Of a stretch of 37,125 bases of DNA, positions 23,607 to 31,821 are shown piece by piece. Source of the stretch: an uncultured Granulosicoccaceae bacterium (GTDB lineage Bacteria > Pseudomonadota > Gammaproteobacteria > Granulosicoccales > Granulosicoccaceae); the NCBI GenBank assembly GCA_937930305.1, contig CALGLE010000028.1, positions 1 to 37,125 of the forward strand. Reading direction: 5' to 3'. Made by a program: the position numbers and the translations under genes. The notes beneath the pieces are model-generated. The model was not told the origin of the DNA, ran no database searches, and saw only the letters and a list, made by a program, of their open reading frames with translations. Positions within the stretch are counted from its first letter, which is position 1, and each line of letters starts with the position of its first letter.

Positions 23607-24485
23607 TTACTTTTTGTTTGGCACAAGTTCCACCAGCAACATCGCTAGCAGGATGCACACACATCCTGCTAGCCCAATCAGGCCAATGCGTTCTTGCAGC
23701 ACAATGGCACCAAAAATCGCAGCAAACGGGGCCTCACTGGCCAAAAAAATCACCGCCTGCGAGGCGGTTGTGTAGCGTTGACCGATCACCTGCAAGGTAA
23801 ACGCGAAGCCGCCGGCAAACACGCCCGTGTAGAACAGCTCCCATCGAGCACCCCATGCCGCCTGCAAGGTAACGGTTTCATTCAGAATCAGAACCGCAAT
23901 CCATGCACACAGGGCCAACACCGTAAACTGTGTGGCGGCTAATAAAAACGGCCGCCCCGATTCCAGCACGTAGCGCCCGATCAGAACGGTTTGAACGGCC
24001 CAGAAAAAAGCACTAAGGATGGTGAGAAAATCGCCCACAACCAGGGCACCTAAATCGCCCCCGCTCAGTAAATAAATACCCACCAAAGCGACTAGGCTAG
24101 CTGGCCAAACAATTCGATTTGGCCAATCGCGATAGAACGCCACTGCCACCAACGGGGTGAAAATGACATATAAGCCAGTCAAAAAACCCGAATTCGACAC
24201 GGATGTGGTCATTAGCCCCACTTGTTGGGCCGCCATGCCACAGAAAAACACCACACCGATGATGCTGAACTGGAAAAGACTAACCGCCTTGTTGGCAAGC
24301 TTTTCCGAATTCTTTGACGATTCCCACCATACAAACGGCCAGACCACAACAGCGGCGATGGTGAACCGAATGGCGATAAAGGAAAACGGGCCGATGTGGT
24401 CCATGCCCGTTCTTTGGGCCACAAAACCCATGCCCCACACAGCCCCTGCCAGGAGCAATAATAAATTTGCCGTCCATCGATTCAT
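23607..24485 (-). CDS. DMT-superfamily (EamA) transporter
   Basis: A 292-residue inner-membrane protein with ten predicted helices in two EamA repeats. The first begins NLLLLLAGAVWGMGFVAQRTG and the second includes FLTILSAFFWAVQTVLIGR. The late sequence FLASEAPFAAIFGAIVLQERIGLIGLAGCVCILLAML is typical of the family's last helices. Known members export amino acids or other metabolites; the substrate is not readable here. ATG 24485 is preferred over an upstream codon at 24521, because the added residues do not form part of helix 1. It converges on the hydratase gene (20 bp between stops). Confidence 0.9.
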   Translation of the reverse strand: MNRWTANLLLLLAGAVWGMGFVAQRTGMDHIGPFSFIAIRFTIAAVVVWPFVWWESSKNSEKLANKAVSLFQFSIIGVVFFCGMAAQQVGLMTTSVSNSGFLTGLYVIFTPLVAVAFYRDWPNRIVWPASLVALVGIYLLSGGDLGALVVGDFLTILSAFFWAVQTVLIGRYVLESGRPFLLAATQFTVLALCAWIAVLILNETVTLQAAWGARWELFYTGVFAGGFAFTLQVIGQRYTTASQAVIFLASEAPFAAIFGAIVLQERIGLIGLAGCVCILLAMLLVELVPNKK

Positions 24486-24615
24486 GCGGCATGCTGCCAC
24501 AAGAAAACAAACCGATGGCACTGAATGTATTGAATAACAGTTTCCGCCCAGTCAACATCAACTGCTGTCTATAGTGTTCAACCTATCGACACGCTAGCTC
24601 TCACTTTAAGATTCC

Positions 24616-25815
24616 ATGACAGAACAGTCGCTTAGAACTCAACCCAAACAACGCCAAGCCAAAGCTCGTCAACCGCGTTATGTTCAACTGTGGGAGCGTG
24701 TTCAGCTATTGCAGGAAAGACTGACTGGTCAAGAAGCGATCCATGACACCATTATTCGGCAGTTCGCCAATACGATCAGGCCCATCGAGGAAACCATCAC
24801 ACTGGAACTCACCGCTCTTACCCAGGATTTAGTGCGCTGTTTTCACGAAGAGGAAAACGATGCTCATCGATCGCTACTGGGTTTTTGGATCATTGATAAT
24901 TTTTCCGTTCTTGCCGCCCATCCTTTTGCTAATTTGTTTGATGTTGAAACCCTGTTCGATGCATGGCGCCTTCCCATTCAAGGCACGGATGACATGATTG
25001 AAGCGCAGTTGTCTTTGTTGATGGCCAGCCGCGACGACTTACCGGGGCAGTCCAAATTAAGACGCAATTACCCAGATGCCGACATGTTCGCGGCAGAACC
25101 AGCCGAAGATATACAATCGGCATCGTTTGAAACGCATTCAACAAAACCTTCGCAAGGCGATGATGCGCAATTTTCTGAAGAGCCCTTGCAAAACCCCGCA
25201 TCAAAAAGCAAGAAAAAGAAAAAACGCACGTTCACTAATAAAACGACAGGTGCCCGCACCGATGGCAACCCCTCACTTTCGGAAGATTCACACCAATCAA
25301 GTAATGAAGAAATGGGGGAGCTGTTTGATATTGAAACGTTGTTTCGCCGAATTGCGCGAGCGGTTCATCCCGATCGGGAATTGGACGCGACCAAAAAGGA
25401 ACAAAAGCACGCCATCATGAGCACGTGTTTGCTGGCCCGAGAACACAATGACATTGCGCAGCTACTAACGTTGTACGCCGAGTATGTCGGTAATTTACCA
25501 AGCACTTGGTCTGATGAAAGCACCGGCGAGCTGGTTATCGCTTTAGAACAACAACTGAGGGAACTGGAAGCTCGAAGTATGAACCTGCAAGCACAAGACC
25601 CCTTACTGCAGCTTATTCTGGATCGATACTTAGGCTATGACACCAGCGATGTGGAACGACGAATTCAAACACACAAAATTAGCTTAACCGCAGAAATTGA
25701 ACGTTTGAAAATTCAGCGTCGCCACCTCACCACACCAATAGGGTATCAGGACGCTTTGGAAGAACGAAAAGACATTGAAATGGATAAACTGGTGGTGGCA
25801 GACCTAACCCGTTAA
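24616..25815 (+). CDS. J-domain-like protein with HPD motif in its C-terminal half
   Basis: A 399-residue cytoplasmic protein without signal or membrane segments. The N-terminal helical region (1-150) is not recognised. A disordered stretch follows (about 155-230), acidic then with a polylysine patch (SKSKKKKKR). The segment LFRRIARAVHPDRELD places HPD at H251-D253 after a helix-II-like sequence, and a helix with KKEQKHAIMSTCLLARE follows, as in a J-domain. The C-terminus is coiled coil with QQLRELEAR and KISLTAEIERLKIQRR. J-domain proteins stimulate DnaK ATPase. The domain is internal and its helix I is poorly defined, so DnaK partnership is inference. It is divergent from the DMT gene. Confidence 0.7.
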   Translation: MTEQSLRTQPKQRQAKARQPRYVQLWERVQLLQERLTGQEAIHDTIIRQFANTIRPIEETITLELTALTQDLVRCFHEEENDAHRSLLGFWIIDNFSVLAAHPFANLFDVETLFDAWRLPIQGTDDMIEAQLSLLMASRDDLPGQSKLRRNYPDADMFAAEPAEDIQSASFETHSTKPSQGDDAQFSEEPLQNPASKSKKKKKRTFTNKTTGARTDGNPSLSEDSHQSSNEEMGELFDIETLFRRIARAVHPDRELDATKKEQKHAIMSTCLLAREHNDIAQLLTLYAEYVGNLPSTWSDESTGELVIALEQQLRELEARSMNLQAQDPLLQLILDRYLGYDTSDVERRIQTHKISLTAEIERLKIQRRHLTTPIGYQDALEERKDIEMDKLVVADLTR

Positions 25816-25845
25816 ACAACACACAACCACATCGGAAAACATCAT

Positions 25846-26445
25846 TCAGTTTTGAATTTCGCGCGTACGTAAGGTATAGGTGGCCAGTCGAGCAATGTCA
25901 TTGATGGCTCGCGACAGCGCAATAAAAAAGTCTTCTTGTCGAACGCCACCTGATTCGTGCACCACTTGAAAACTTCGCACCGCTAACACCGATTTTCCGT
26001 CACCAGAAATGATCCGTAGCTGGCCTGACACTTCCGCGCCGCCTCTTTCGTCACGCAGCAATTTATCAAAATCAAATTCAACTCGAGCTTCTGGATCAAA
26101 GCCACGCGGCCACGGCTCAACGATCACATTACCACCGGAGTATGCTCGCATACGATTCGCCAACACACGCGTAATGGCGGTATCGGGAGACTCGGCCCAC
26201 TGATGTTCATCACTGATATCCACTCGTGTACCGTCAATTCGGCTGGCGATGGGTTTGTTGTCTGCGTAGCCTGGTACCTTAACGATCGCGAGCCCAATAT
26301 CTTGTGCCTGCGTGGGGGTTCTTTGCTGCTGCTCATCCACAATGGGTTCCAGCAAATACAGCTTCGCCGCTGGCCCACTACTGCATCCCACGAGCAAAAG
26401 CGTGCTTAGAGCAAACACAAAACTATTAAACAATAAGCGATGCAT
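25846..26445 (-). CDS. pqiC: PqiC-like outer-membrane lipoprotein (ABC-type transport auxiliary)
   Basis: A 199-residue lipoprotein with lipobox LLLVGCSSG (Cys near residue 21), then the family start AAKLYLLEPI and the core VKVPGYADNKPIASRI, WAESPDTAITRVLANRM, and VEFDFDKLLRDERGGAEVSGQLRI. In E. coli PqiC is the outer-membrane lipoprotein that meets the PqiB needle, completing an inner-to-outer-membrane lipid conduit. The gene follows pqiB by 3 bp on the same strand and ends the vwa-pqiA-pqiA-pqiB-pqiC run. Length matches the family (about 190). Confidence 0.92.
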   Translation of the reverse strand: MHRLLFNSFVFALSTLLLVGCSSGPAAKLYLLEPIVDEQQQRTPTQAQDIGLAIVKVPGYADNKPIASRIDGTRVDISDEHQWAESPDTAITRVLANRMRAYSGGNVIVEPWPRGFDPEARVEFDFDKLLRDERGGAEVSGQLRIISGDGKSVLAVRSFQVVHESGGVRQEDFFIALSRAINDIARLATYTLRTREIQN

Positions 26446-26448
26446 GGT

Positions 26449-28128
26449 TTAACGTCCCGTTATTAAGGCGTTGGGGTTATCTTCCAGCACTTCAGCAAAC
26501 CGGGCGATGGATTTAGCGGCATCACGAAGCTCGCGCACCGTGGCTGACAGTTCGATATAAATTTCTGAATCAGGCGAAACACCCGCAAGCACTTCATCGG
26601 CGTTCTCGGCAGCTGCGGTTAAGGCGCGCATCATTCTCGGCAGATCCGTGGTGGCGGCTTCTACTTGCGTTGCCGTGGCTGCCAGAGACTCCAGCGATGC
26701 CGACAATTGCCCGGGTAAGTTTGCGACATCGTCGCTACCCACTAGGTTGCCCGCATTGCGCAGCAAATCAGTGGCTGAAGATACCAGCGAATCCAACGGT
26801 AATTCAGATAAGTTCTTTATTAAAGTTTCCACATCAGCGGTGACCGCTTCTACGTTTGACGCAGTGGTTGGTAGCGAGGCGTAGGGTTTTGTAGAGGCAT
26901 CGATGCCGGCAGGCAGTGCATCGGGGCGTTCAACCAGCTTTACAATCAAAGAACCGGTGAGTAAATTTCCAGAAGCTAACTGCACGCGTAGGCCCATATC
27001 AATGTAGCTCTGCAGCAGCGAATCCATGCCGGCTTTGTCGATGTTAGTTAAGCCTAAGCGTCGCGGTTGAAATTGCAGCACAGCGAACACACGGGTGCGT
27101 TCACCTGGGCCAGCGGGTGGCTCAACGTTAACTGCGACAACTTGACCGATGCGAATGCCGTTGTATTCAATCGGCGAGCCTTTCCTCAAACCTTTAATAG
27201 AGCCTTCAAATTCTGCCATGTAGCGAAATCGATCATCACCTTCAGCCTCGTACACACTTTCACGCGCCACATTCCGGCTGTCGTAGAGTTTAAATTTCGA
27301 GTTGTTGCGCAGCAAGGGTTCAGCGGTTGTCCCAATTTCATCGGTTTCAAATGCCACACCACCGGTGAACAAAGCTGACATAGATTCCACACGCACAGTG
27401 GCACCATCCGCGTTAATGTTCGCTTCAACGCCAGACACACCAAAAAATCGAGTTTCAGGATATATAAAGCGGTGATACGGTGCTTCTACAAACACATCGA
27501 ACAACACCTTTAAACCATCGGGGGACAAGCGTCGACGCTCCACCCGACCTACTTCTATCTGTCGATGAAACACTGGCGAGCCGACGTAAATGTACCCGGC
27601 CTCTTCTGCATCCAAGGTGATACGCATACCGGGTGTTCCGCGCGGTGTTAACGGCGGCTCCAGCAAGGCAACAAATTCACTTTCTCGCTGACCAGGCGAA
27701 TCGTCCCAATCCACTTCAATGTAAGAACCAGACAATAAGGTGCCTAAACCTGAAATCTCTGTGGTGTTAATTCTTGCATTCACCACCCAAAACTGGGTGT
27801 CGGTATCGATGTAGGGCGCAACCTCAGGATTCATTCGTGCTTCCACGATCACCGATCTTAGGTCTTCAGATAATCGAACCGACTCAACCAAACCAACCGC
27901 AACGTCGTTGCTTAGCACACGGGTTTCGCCCGCGATTACCCCACCGGCGCTGTTGAAATTGATGGTAATGAGTGGGCCACGATCACTGTACGACTGCCAC
28001 AGCATCCACGCCGCAAACAACAAGGCGGCCATAGGTAACAACCAGATGAGAGAGACTCTGGAGGGAACTCCTTTTGCCTTTTCGATGCGAGGTCGCGTCG
28101 GCTGATCAGGCGTCATCTTTTTTGGCAT
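26449..28128 (-). CDS. pqiB: PqiB-like MCE protein (three MCE domains)
   Basis: A 559-residue protein anchored by one N-terminal helix (about residues 27-46). Three MCE domains follow: ITINFNSAGGVIAGETRVLSNDVAVGLVE, RITLDAEEAGYIYVGSPVFHRQIEVGRVE, and YMAEFEGSIKGLRKGSPIEYNGIRIGQVV. A long C-terminal helical tail (about 430-555) ends the protein. In E. coli three MCE rings plus a coiled-coil needle span the periplasm, and the length here (PqiB about 546) agrees. Two start codons are possible, ATG 28128 and ATG 28116. Both overlap the end of the upstream pqiA half gene, so translation is coupled. Confidence 0.95.
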   Translation of the reverse strand: MPKKMTPDQPTRPRIEKAKGVPSRVSLIWLLPMAALLFAAWMLWQSYSDRGPLITINFNSAGGVIAGETRVLSNDVAVGLVESVRLSEDLRSVIVEARMNPEVAPYIDTDTQFWVVNARINTTEISGLGTLLSGSYIEVDWDDSPGQRESEFVALLEPPLTPRGTPGMRITLDAEEAGYIYVGSPVFHRQIEVGRVERRRLSPDGLKVLFDVFVEAPYHRFIYPETRFFGVSGVEANINADGATVRVESMSALFTGGVAFETDEIGTTAEPLLRNNSKFKLYDSRNVARESVYEAEGDDRFRYMAEFEGSIKGLRKGSPIEYNGIRIGQVVAVNVEPPAGPGERTRVFAVLQFQPRRLGLTNIDKAGMDSLLQSYIDMGLRVQLASGNLLTGSLIVKLVERPDALPAGIDASTKPYASLPTTASNVEAVTADVETLIKNLSELPLDSLVSSATDLLRNAGNLVGSDDVANLPGQLSASLESLAATATQVEAATTDLPRMMRALTAAAENADEVLAGVSPDSEIYIELSATVRELRDAAKSIARFAEVLEDNPNALITGR

Positions 28129-28735
28129 CCCAAATCAATCGAGTGTCAATGGAGTTGGCGGCTAGCATGGTGAATACCACCGAAAAGGCGAATGCAACAA
28201 TACCTGGGCCAGGCGTAATGGACAGGAACACTCCCAGCTGAATCAATGCAGCCAGCACCGCCACAACAAACACGTCGATCATTGACCAACGGCCAATCAG
28301 CTCAGTGAGTGCATGTAATCGGTGCATCTGGTGTTCAGACCACTGCCATCTGTGCTGCAAACTCAAGGCCAGACCAGTCACCACAATGAATTTTATGACC
28401 GGAATGCAAACACTCGCGACGAAAACGACCAAAGCGACAAAAATACTGCCTGATTCTGCTAGGGCGATGACCCCACTGATGATTGTGTCTTTAGAGCTTC
28501 CACCCAGCCATTGCGTTTGCATGATGGGTAAGATATTCGCTGGAATGTAGGCAAAGATTCCGACCAATAGAAACGCCCAAGTGCGCTGTAAGCTGAGCGG
28601 TTTTCTCGAGCGCAGTTTGGTGCCGCAACGCGTGCACGCCTCAGAGCTTTTGGGATGCACAGCACGACAGACATGGCAACTGACCAAGCCAATTTCCCTT
28701 GCGCTCACTCCTATGTTTGATCGAGTTGCTGCCAC
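28106..28735 (-). CDS. pqiA: PqiA C-terminal-half protein (paraquat-inducible protein A family)
   Basis: About 209 residues from a GTG at 28735, which has AAGGA six bases upstream. A GTG at 28708 and a TTG at 28684 are alternatives. A four-cysteine zinc-ribbon (SCHVC at C20/C23 and CTRC at C34/C37) precedes four transmembrane helices with the family motifs AYIPANILPIM, SGVIALAESGSIFVALVVFVASVCIPVIKF and LTELIGRWSMIDVFVV. E. coli PqiA is one protein with two such halves. Here this half is a separate gene overlapping the end of the preceding half by about 25 bp, and pqiB starts inside its 3' end. It is likely the inner-membrane partner of the MCE protein. Confidence 0.88.
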   Translation of the reverse strand: MAATRSNIGVSAREIGLVSCHVCRAVHPKSSEACTRCGTKLRSRKPLSLQRTWAFLLVGIFAYIPANILPIMQTQWLGGSSKDTIISGVIALAESGSIFVALVVFVASVCIPVIKFIVVTGLALSLQHRWQWSEHQMHRLHALTELIGRWSMIDVFVVAVLAALIQLGVFLSITPGPGIVAFAFSVVFTMLAANSIDTRLIWDAKKDDA

Positions 28736-29346
28736 AAGGTGTCCTTGCTGAGAGTAATGCCAATGATGATGGTCGCAACGATCAGTCCTATCCAAGACCA
28801 AAATGCAGGACCAATATCCAAATTGGCGAGTTCACTGATTTTTATCAATGACACCACAACACCGATGAGAAACACATCCGCCATAGCCCACGGCTCTAAA
28901 ACGGTTGCCCAACGAAAGGCACGTTTTACAGCAAGTGATGCTGTGCCGCCTGTTTTTAAAACCATCAGCACAAACGCCAACAGGCCGAGCCGCAGTAATG
29001 GGATGAGCACAATCAGAAACATGACGAACACGCCTAATAAGGCGATTTCGCTGAATACTAATGACCACGCCGCATCCAGCAAACTGATACTGGAGTTCAC
29101 ACCCGAACGAGAAAGCGTTAAAAAGGGCATAAACAAACTGGACAAGAGAAAAATAACGCTGGCTATTGTGGCTGCCAATGCCTTATCGACCGTGTGCGGC
29201 CGATAGGTGTACATCACTTCACCACAGCGTGCACACTTGGCTTTATCACGAGGGCTTAACGGCTCTTTTAGATGCAACCAGTCACACGAAGGGCAAGCCA
29301 TCAAGTGAGCATAGGGTTTTACTTTAACAGGCCGATTCTCGGTCAC
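28711..29346 (-). CDS. pqiA: PqiA N-terminal-half protein (paraquat-inducible protein A family)
   Basis: A 211-residue protein starting at a GTG (29346). It has its own four-cysteine zinc ribbon (CPSC at C18/C21, CARC at C38/C41) and four transmembrane helices with LSSLFMPFLTLS, SLVFSEIALLGVFVMFLIVLIPLLRL and LEPWAMADVFLIGVVVSLIKI. It corresponds to the first half of E. coli PqiA. The stop falls inside the start region of the second half, and the two are in different frames, so this is a true gene split or a frameshift relative to a fused ancestor. Both halves look intact, which favours a natural two-gene form. The start overlaps a perfect palindrome. Confidence 0.9.
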   Translation of the reverse strand: MTENRPVKVKPYAHLMACPSCDWLHLKEPLSPRDKAKCARCGEVMYTYRPHTVDKALAATIASVIFLLSSLFMPFLTLSRSGVNSSISLLDAAWSLVFSEIALLGVFVMFLIVLIPLLRLGLLAFVLMVLKTGGTASLAVKRAFRWATVLEPWAMADVFLIGVVVSLIKISELANLDIGPAFWSWIGLIVATIIIGITLSKDTLWQQLDQT

Positions 29347-29347
29347 G

Positions 29348-29361
29348 ATAACCTAGGTTAT
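29348..29361 (-). promoter_or_regulatory. Perfect 14-bp palindrome spanning the vwa stop and pqiA ribosome-binding region
   Basis: ATAACCTAGGTTAT is its own reverse complement. It contains the TAA stop of the VWA lipoprotein gene (29360-29358) and the only plausible ribosome-binding bases (TAGGT) for the GTG at 29346. In the mRNA it could fold as AUAAC-CUAG-GUUAU and hide the ribosome site until a terminating ribosome opens it, or the DNA could be an operator. Either role is inference. Confidence 0.4.
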
Positions 29362-30857
29362 TCAATGGGTCGCGGGGGTAAGTCTAACGTGTGTTTGAGT
29401 GAGTCACCTAAGTTAAGCTCCAAAGACAGCTGTGAGTGCCCATGAGTTTGCTGAGAGCTGTAATTTATGTGATACACGCTGCTGATATGATCCGTTAATG
29501 ACAGAAAAGTTTCTTCAATTTTATCGGTGACCACATCCGAATCCGAATTCTGCAAAACAATGCTGGCATTGCAATCGTCACGGTTTAGCTGAATGTACTC
29601 ACCACCACCTCTGGTGGCAAGGTAATACATCTCTTCCGCTTCAGAACCGGTTCGTGGATCGAAACCCATCAGGAACGTTTTTAATGTACGACCGTTAAAC
29701 TGAAAGTGCTGTTGCGATATGGAATGCAGGCGTCGCCCCACATGGGCAACGACGGCATCTCGGCTAGCAAAATTGTAGTGATTCCAACTCGCTAGATCCA
29801 AACCATCTGAATACGCAATGATGAAAATGTCACGATCTCTGTTTTCCCACTTTTCAATATCGGCAACTACCGTATCCAACGCATAGTACAAAGCGCTGCC
29901 GGAAGCCTCACCCTCAATGGGCAAGAATTCAAGGGTACTTTCTACCTCATACACTTCGTTGTCGAAAATGCGGTAGTTAAAGTTGACTGAAGGTGCAAGC
30001 GTTATGACCGTACTGGAGATAGCGTGGTACAGATCATCAGAACACTCACTATCCATCATGCTCGACGAGGCGTCCATCACCAAATAAACCAAGGGATCTT
30101 TCCGTTGATCGGTCACACTCAGTGGCGATTCGGTATCCAAAATACCGGACTCACGCAAAATGAAAGGTTGTGCTCCATCCTTTAGCAGGCCCGTTACAAA
30201 CACTGATTTTGTGCGATTTTCACCGGAGTTTTCAGGATCGGGGCCAATGTCCAATTCTCCAGACACAGCCACCGTGAATTCATGTTCACGCCGGTTACCA
30301 ATATTCTCTGCGCTGTAGCTTTCTGGTACCAAAGACAATTCAACGCTTTGCAATTTATCCAAAGCCGTTGTGTTTCGACTCAAAATATGACTTAAGTTAA
30401 GAACTGAGTAATTCGTGATACCGGGCACCGCGGTTAAATTCGCGCGGTCAAGTTCGATATACCATTGTGTGTTGGCGTCAGCTTCGGTATTCACCGGCAC
30501 ATCAATGGTACCCGCAGGCGTCTCTTCACTTACAGGTTGTGTTTCGATGACTTCAGCCGGCGTGTCATCTCGCATGGCGCGCAAGCGCACCTGGCTGTTG
30601 GGCTGAAGCGCGTTGATACCCTGGTCGGTCAACGACCAAGACACTCTAATGACGGCGTTCTCGCCATCGGCATTGACACCACGCAGCTCCTGCCTAACGT
30701 TCAAGGCCGGCTGGCTGATCGTCACACCGTCGTTCAACGGTTCTGGAGCGCCAGAATAGCCCTTCGGCACTCGACTTGAAAGCCCACCCGAATCGCCGCA
30801 GCCGATCATCGCAGCCACGAGCACAGCGCAGGCGCCCATTTTTAGCATCGTGTCCAT
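29358..30857 (-). CDS. VWA-domain lipoprotein heading the pqi operon
   Basis: About 499 residues. A signal peptide with lipobox AMIGC is followed by GDSGG. The N-terminal half (about 30-240) is beta-rich and not recognised. A VWA domain starts near residue 255 with MIDAS D262-A-S-S-S (VMDASSSMMDSE). The segment SGSALYYALDTVV supplies a Thr-like position only weakly, and IIAYSDGLD the Asp. The C-terminus carries an isolated motif NRDDCNASIV. Start choice: ATG 30857 or ATG 30848; the latter has AGGA at better spacing. The pqiA half gene begins 11 bp after the stop, which suggests co-transcription with lipid-transport genes. It is unrelated in sequence to the VWA protein at 19964. Confidence 0.8.
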   Translation of the reverse strand: MDTMLKMGACAVLVAAMIGCGDSGGLSSRVPKGYSGAPEPLNDGVTISQPALNVRQELRGVNADGENAVIRVSWSLTDQGINALQPNSQVRLRAMRDDTPAEVIETQPVSEETPAGTIDVPVNTEADANTQWYIELDRANLTAVPGITNYSVLNLSHILSRNTTALDKLQSVELSLVPESYSAENIGNRREHEFTVAVSGELDIGPDPENSGENRTKSVFVTGLLKDGAQPFILRESGILDTESPLSVTDQRKDPLVYLVMDASSSMMDSECSDDLYHAISSTVITLAPSVNFNYRIFDNEVYEVESTLEFLPIEGEASGSALYYALDTVVADIEKWENRDRDIFIIAYSDGLDLASWNHYNFASRDAVVAHVGRRLHSISQQHFQFNGRTLKTFLMGFDPRTGSEAEEMYYLATRGGGEYIQLNRDDCNASIVLQNSDSDVVTDKIEETFLSLTDHISSVYHINYSSQQTHGHSQLSLELNLGDSLKHTLDLPPRPIE

Positions 30858-31003
30858 ATCCTGCTCGTGCAAGGGTCGGACCAAGCTGAAGGCTACTTAA
30901 TGTGAAAAATATGACACCAGTACCGCACTAATTGCGTTTTAACCGGTCACTATAGTTACCAGCTAGCTATTGTTGGCTTGATTCTCGAACTATGTTCACC
31001 CCT

Positions 31004-31384
31004 ATGAAAACAACAATTTCCAATCGGCGAATTTCGGCAGTCGTGCTCTCAGCGTGCCTCATGCTCTGCTGCACATCGGCTTGGGCCCTGGAATTGGTCA
31101 TGGTCGAGCAAGAGATTTGCCCCTATTGCAAGATGTTCGACCGCGAGGTGGGTGTTGACTATGACAGCACTGACATCGGCCAAGAGGTGCCATTGCGGCG
31201 CATCAGTCTGCAGGCAGACTGGCCCGCAGACTTAAAGCGCGTGCGTTACGATCGATTGACTCCCACATTTATATTGGTCGAAAACGGCAAAGAAATTGGA
31301 CGCTTGCGCGGCTATCCTGGGAAGGTCATCTTCTGGGAATTACTCAACCAAATGATCGATAAGCACAAAAACACACCGGATTAA
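31004..31384 (+). CDS. Periplasmic thioredoxin-like protein (CPYC)
   Basis: A 126-residue exported protein. The signal peptide ends near CTSAWA-LE, then the thioredoxin fold starts with LVMVEQEICPYCKMFDREV, active site C39-P-Y-C42. A cis-Pro motif TPTFILV and ENGKEIGRLRGYPG follow, as expected for the fold. CPYC is the glutaredoxin/reductive type. The ATG at 30992 is in frame, but ATG 31004 gives a better signal peptide. The gene starts an operon with two YeeE/YedE-type membrane proteins (4 bp to the next start) and a persulfide dioxygenase-like gene. This points to a role in reducing or delivering sulfane sulfur in the periplasm, which is inference from context. Confidence 0.85.
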   Translation: MKTTISNRRISAVVLSACLMLCCTSAWALELVMVEQEICPYCKMFDREVGVDYDSTDIGQEVPLRRISLQADWPADLKRVRYDRLTPTFILVENGKEIGRLRGYPGKVIFWELLNQMIDKHKNTPD

Positions 31385-31388
31385 CCCC

Positions 31389-31817
31389 ATGAGCACCGAA
31401 TTCACACCCTGGCTTTCATTCTTTGGTGGGGTCTTGATCGGGCTCGCTGCGCTGATTTTGATGGCAGCGCACGGACGCATCGCCGGAATCAGCGGCATCT
31501 TGTCCGGCTGGCTGACACGCACCGATTCATCCACACCCATAAACACCGCTTTTTTGGTGGGTTTAGTTTTGGGGCTGCCCCTAACCGCACTGCTCTCCAG
31601 CCAACCCATCAGCATTGAAAACGACACACCCTTTATCGGCATGCTCATGGCCGGCTTATTCGTAGGCTACGGCACGGTACATGGCAGCGGCTGCACCAGC
31701 GGTCATGGAGTGTGCGGCATTTCCCGCCTCTCGGCCCGGTCCATGGTGGCAACCGCCACGTTCATGAGCACAGCGATTGTGTTCACGTTCATTGTTCGCC
31801 ACGTGTTTGGAGCTTAA
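31389..31817 (+). CDS. YeeE/YedE-family membrane protein, first half (PmpA-like)
   Basis: A 142-residue inner-membrane protein with about four helices. The signature GSGCTSGHGVCGISRLS (C102 and C109) is the conserved cysteine motif of the YeeE/YedE thiosulfate or sulfur-transporter family. In E. coli YeeE this kind of region lines the pore used for thiosulfate. The N-terminal helix carries LAALILMAAHGRIAGISGI, also a family motif. Full-length family members join two such halves; here they are two genes, as in pmpAB-type loci of sulfide-responsive operons. The second half starts 4 bp after the stop. Confidence 0.9.
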   Translation: MSTEFTPWLSFFGGVLIGLAALILMAAHGRIAGISGILSGWLTRTDSSTPINTAFLVGLVLGLPLTALLSSQPISIENDTPFIGMLMAGLFVGYGTVHGSGCTSGHGVCGISRLSARSMVATATFMSTAIVFTFIVRHVFGA

Positions 31818-31821
31818 ATCC

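Noticed and set aside
30951..30956. TATAGT as the -10 of a promoter for the sulfur operon
   Set aside because: The hexamer is good, but no acceptable -35 lies 16-18 bp upstream, so I did not list it.
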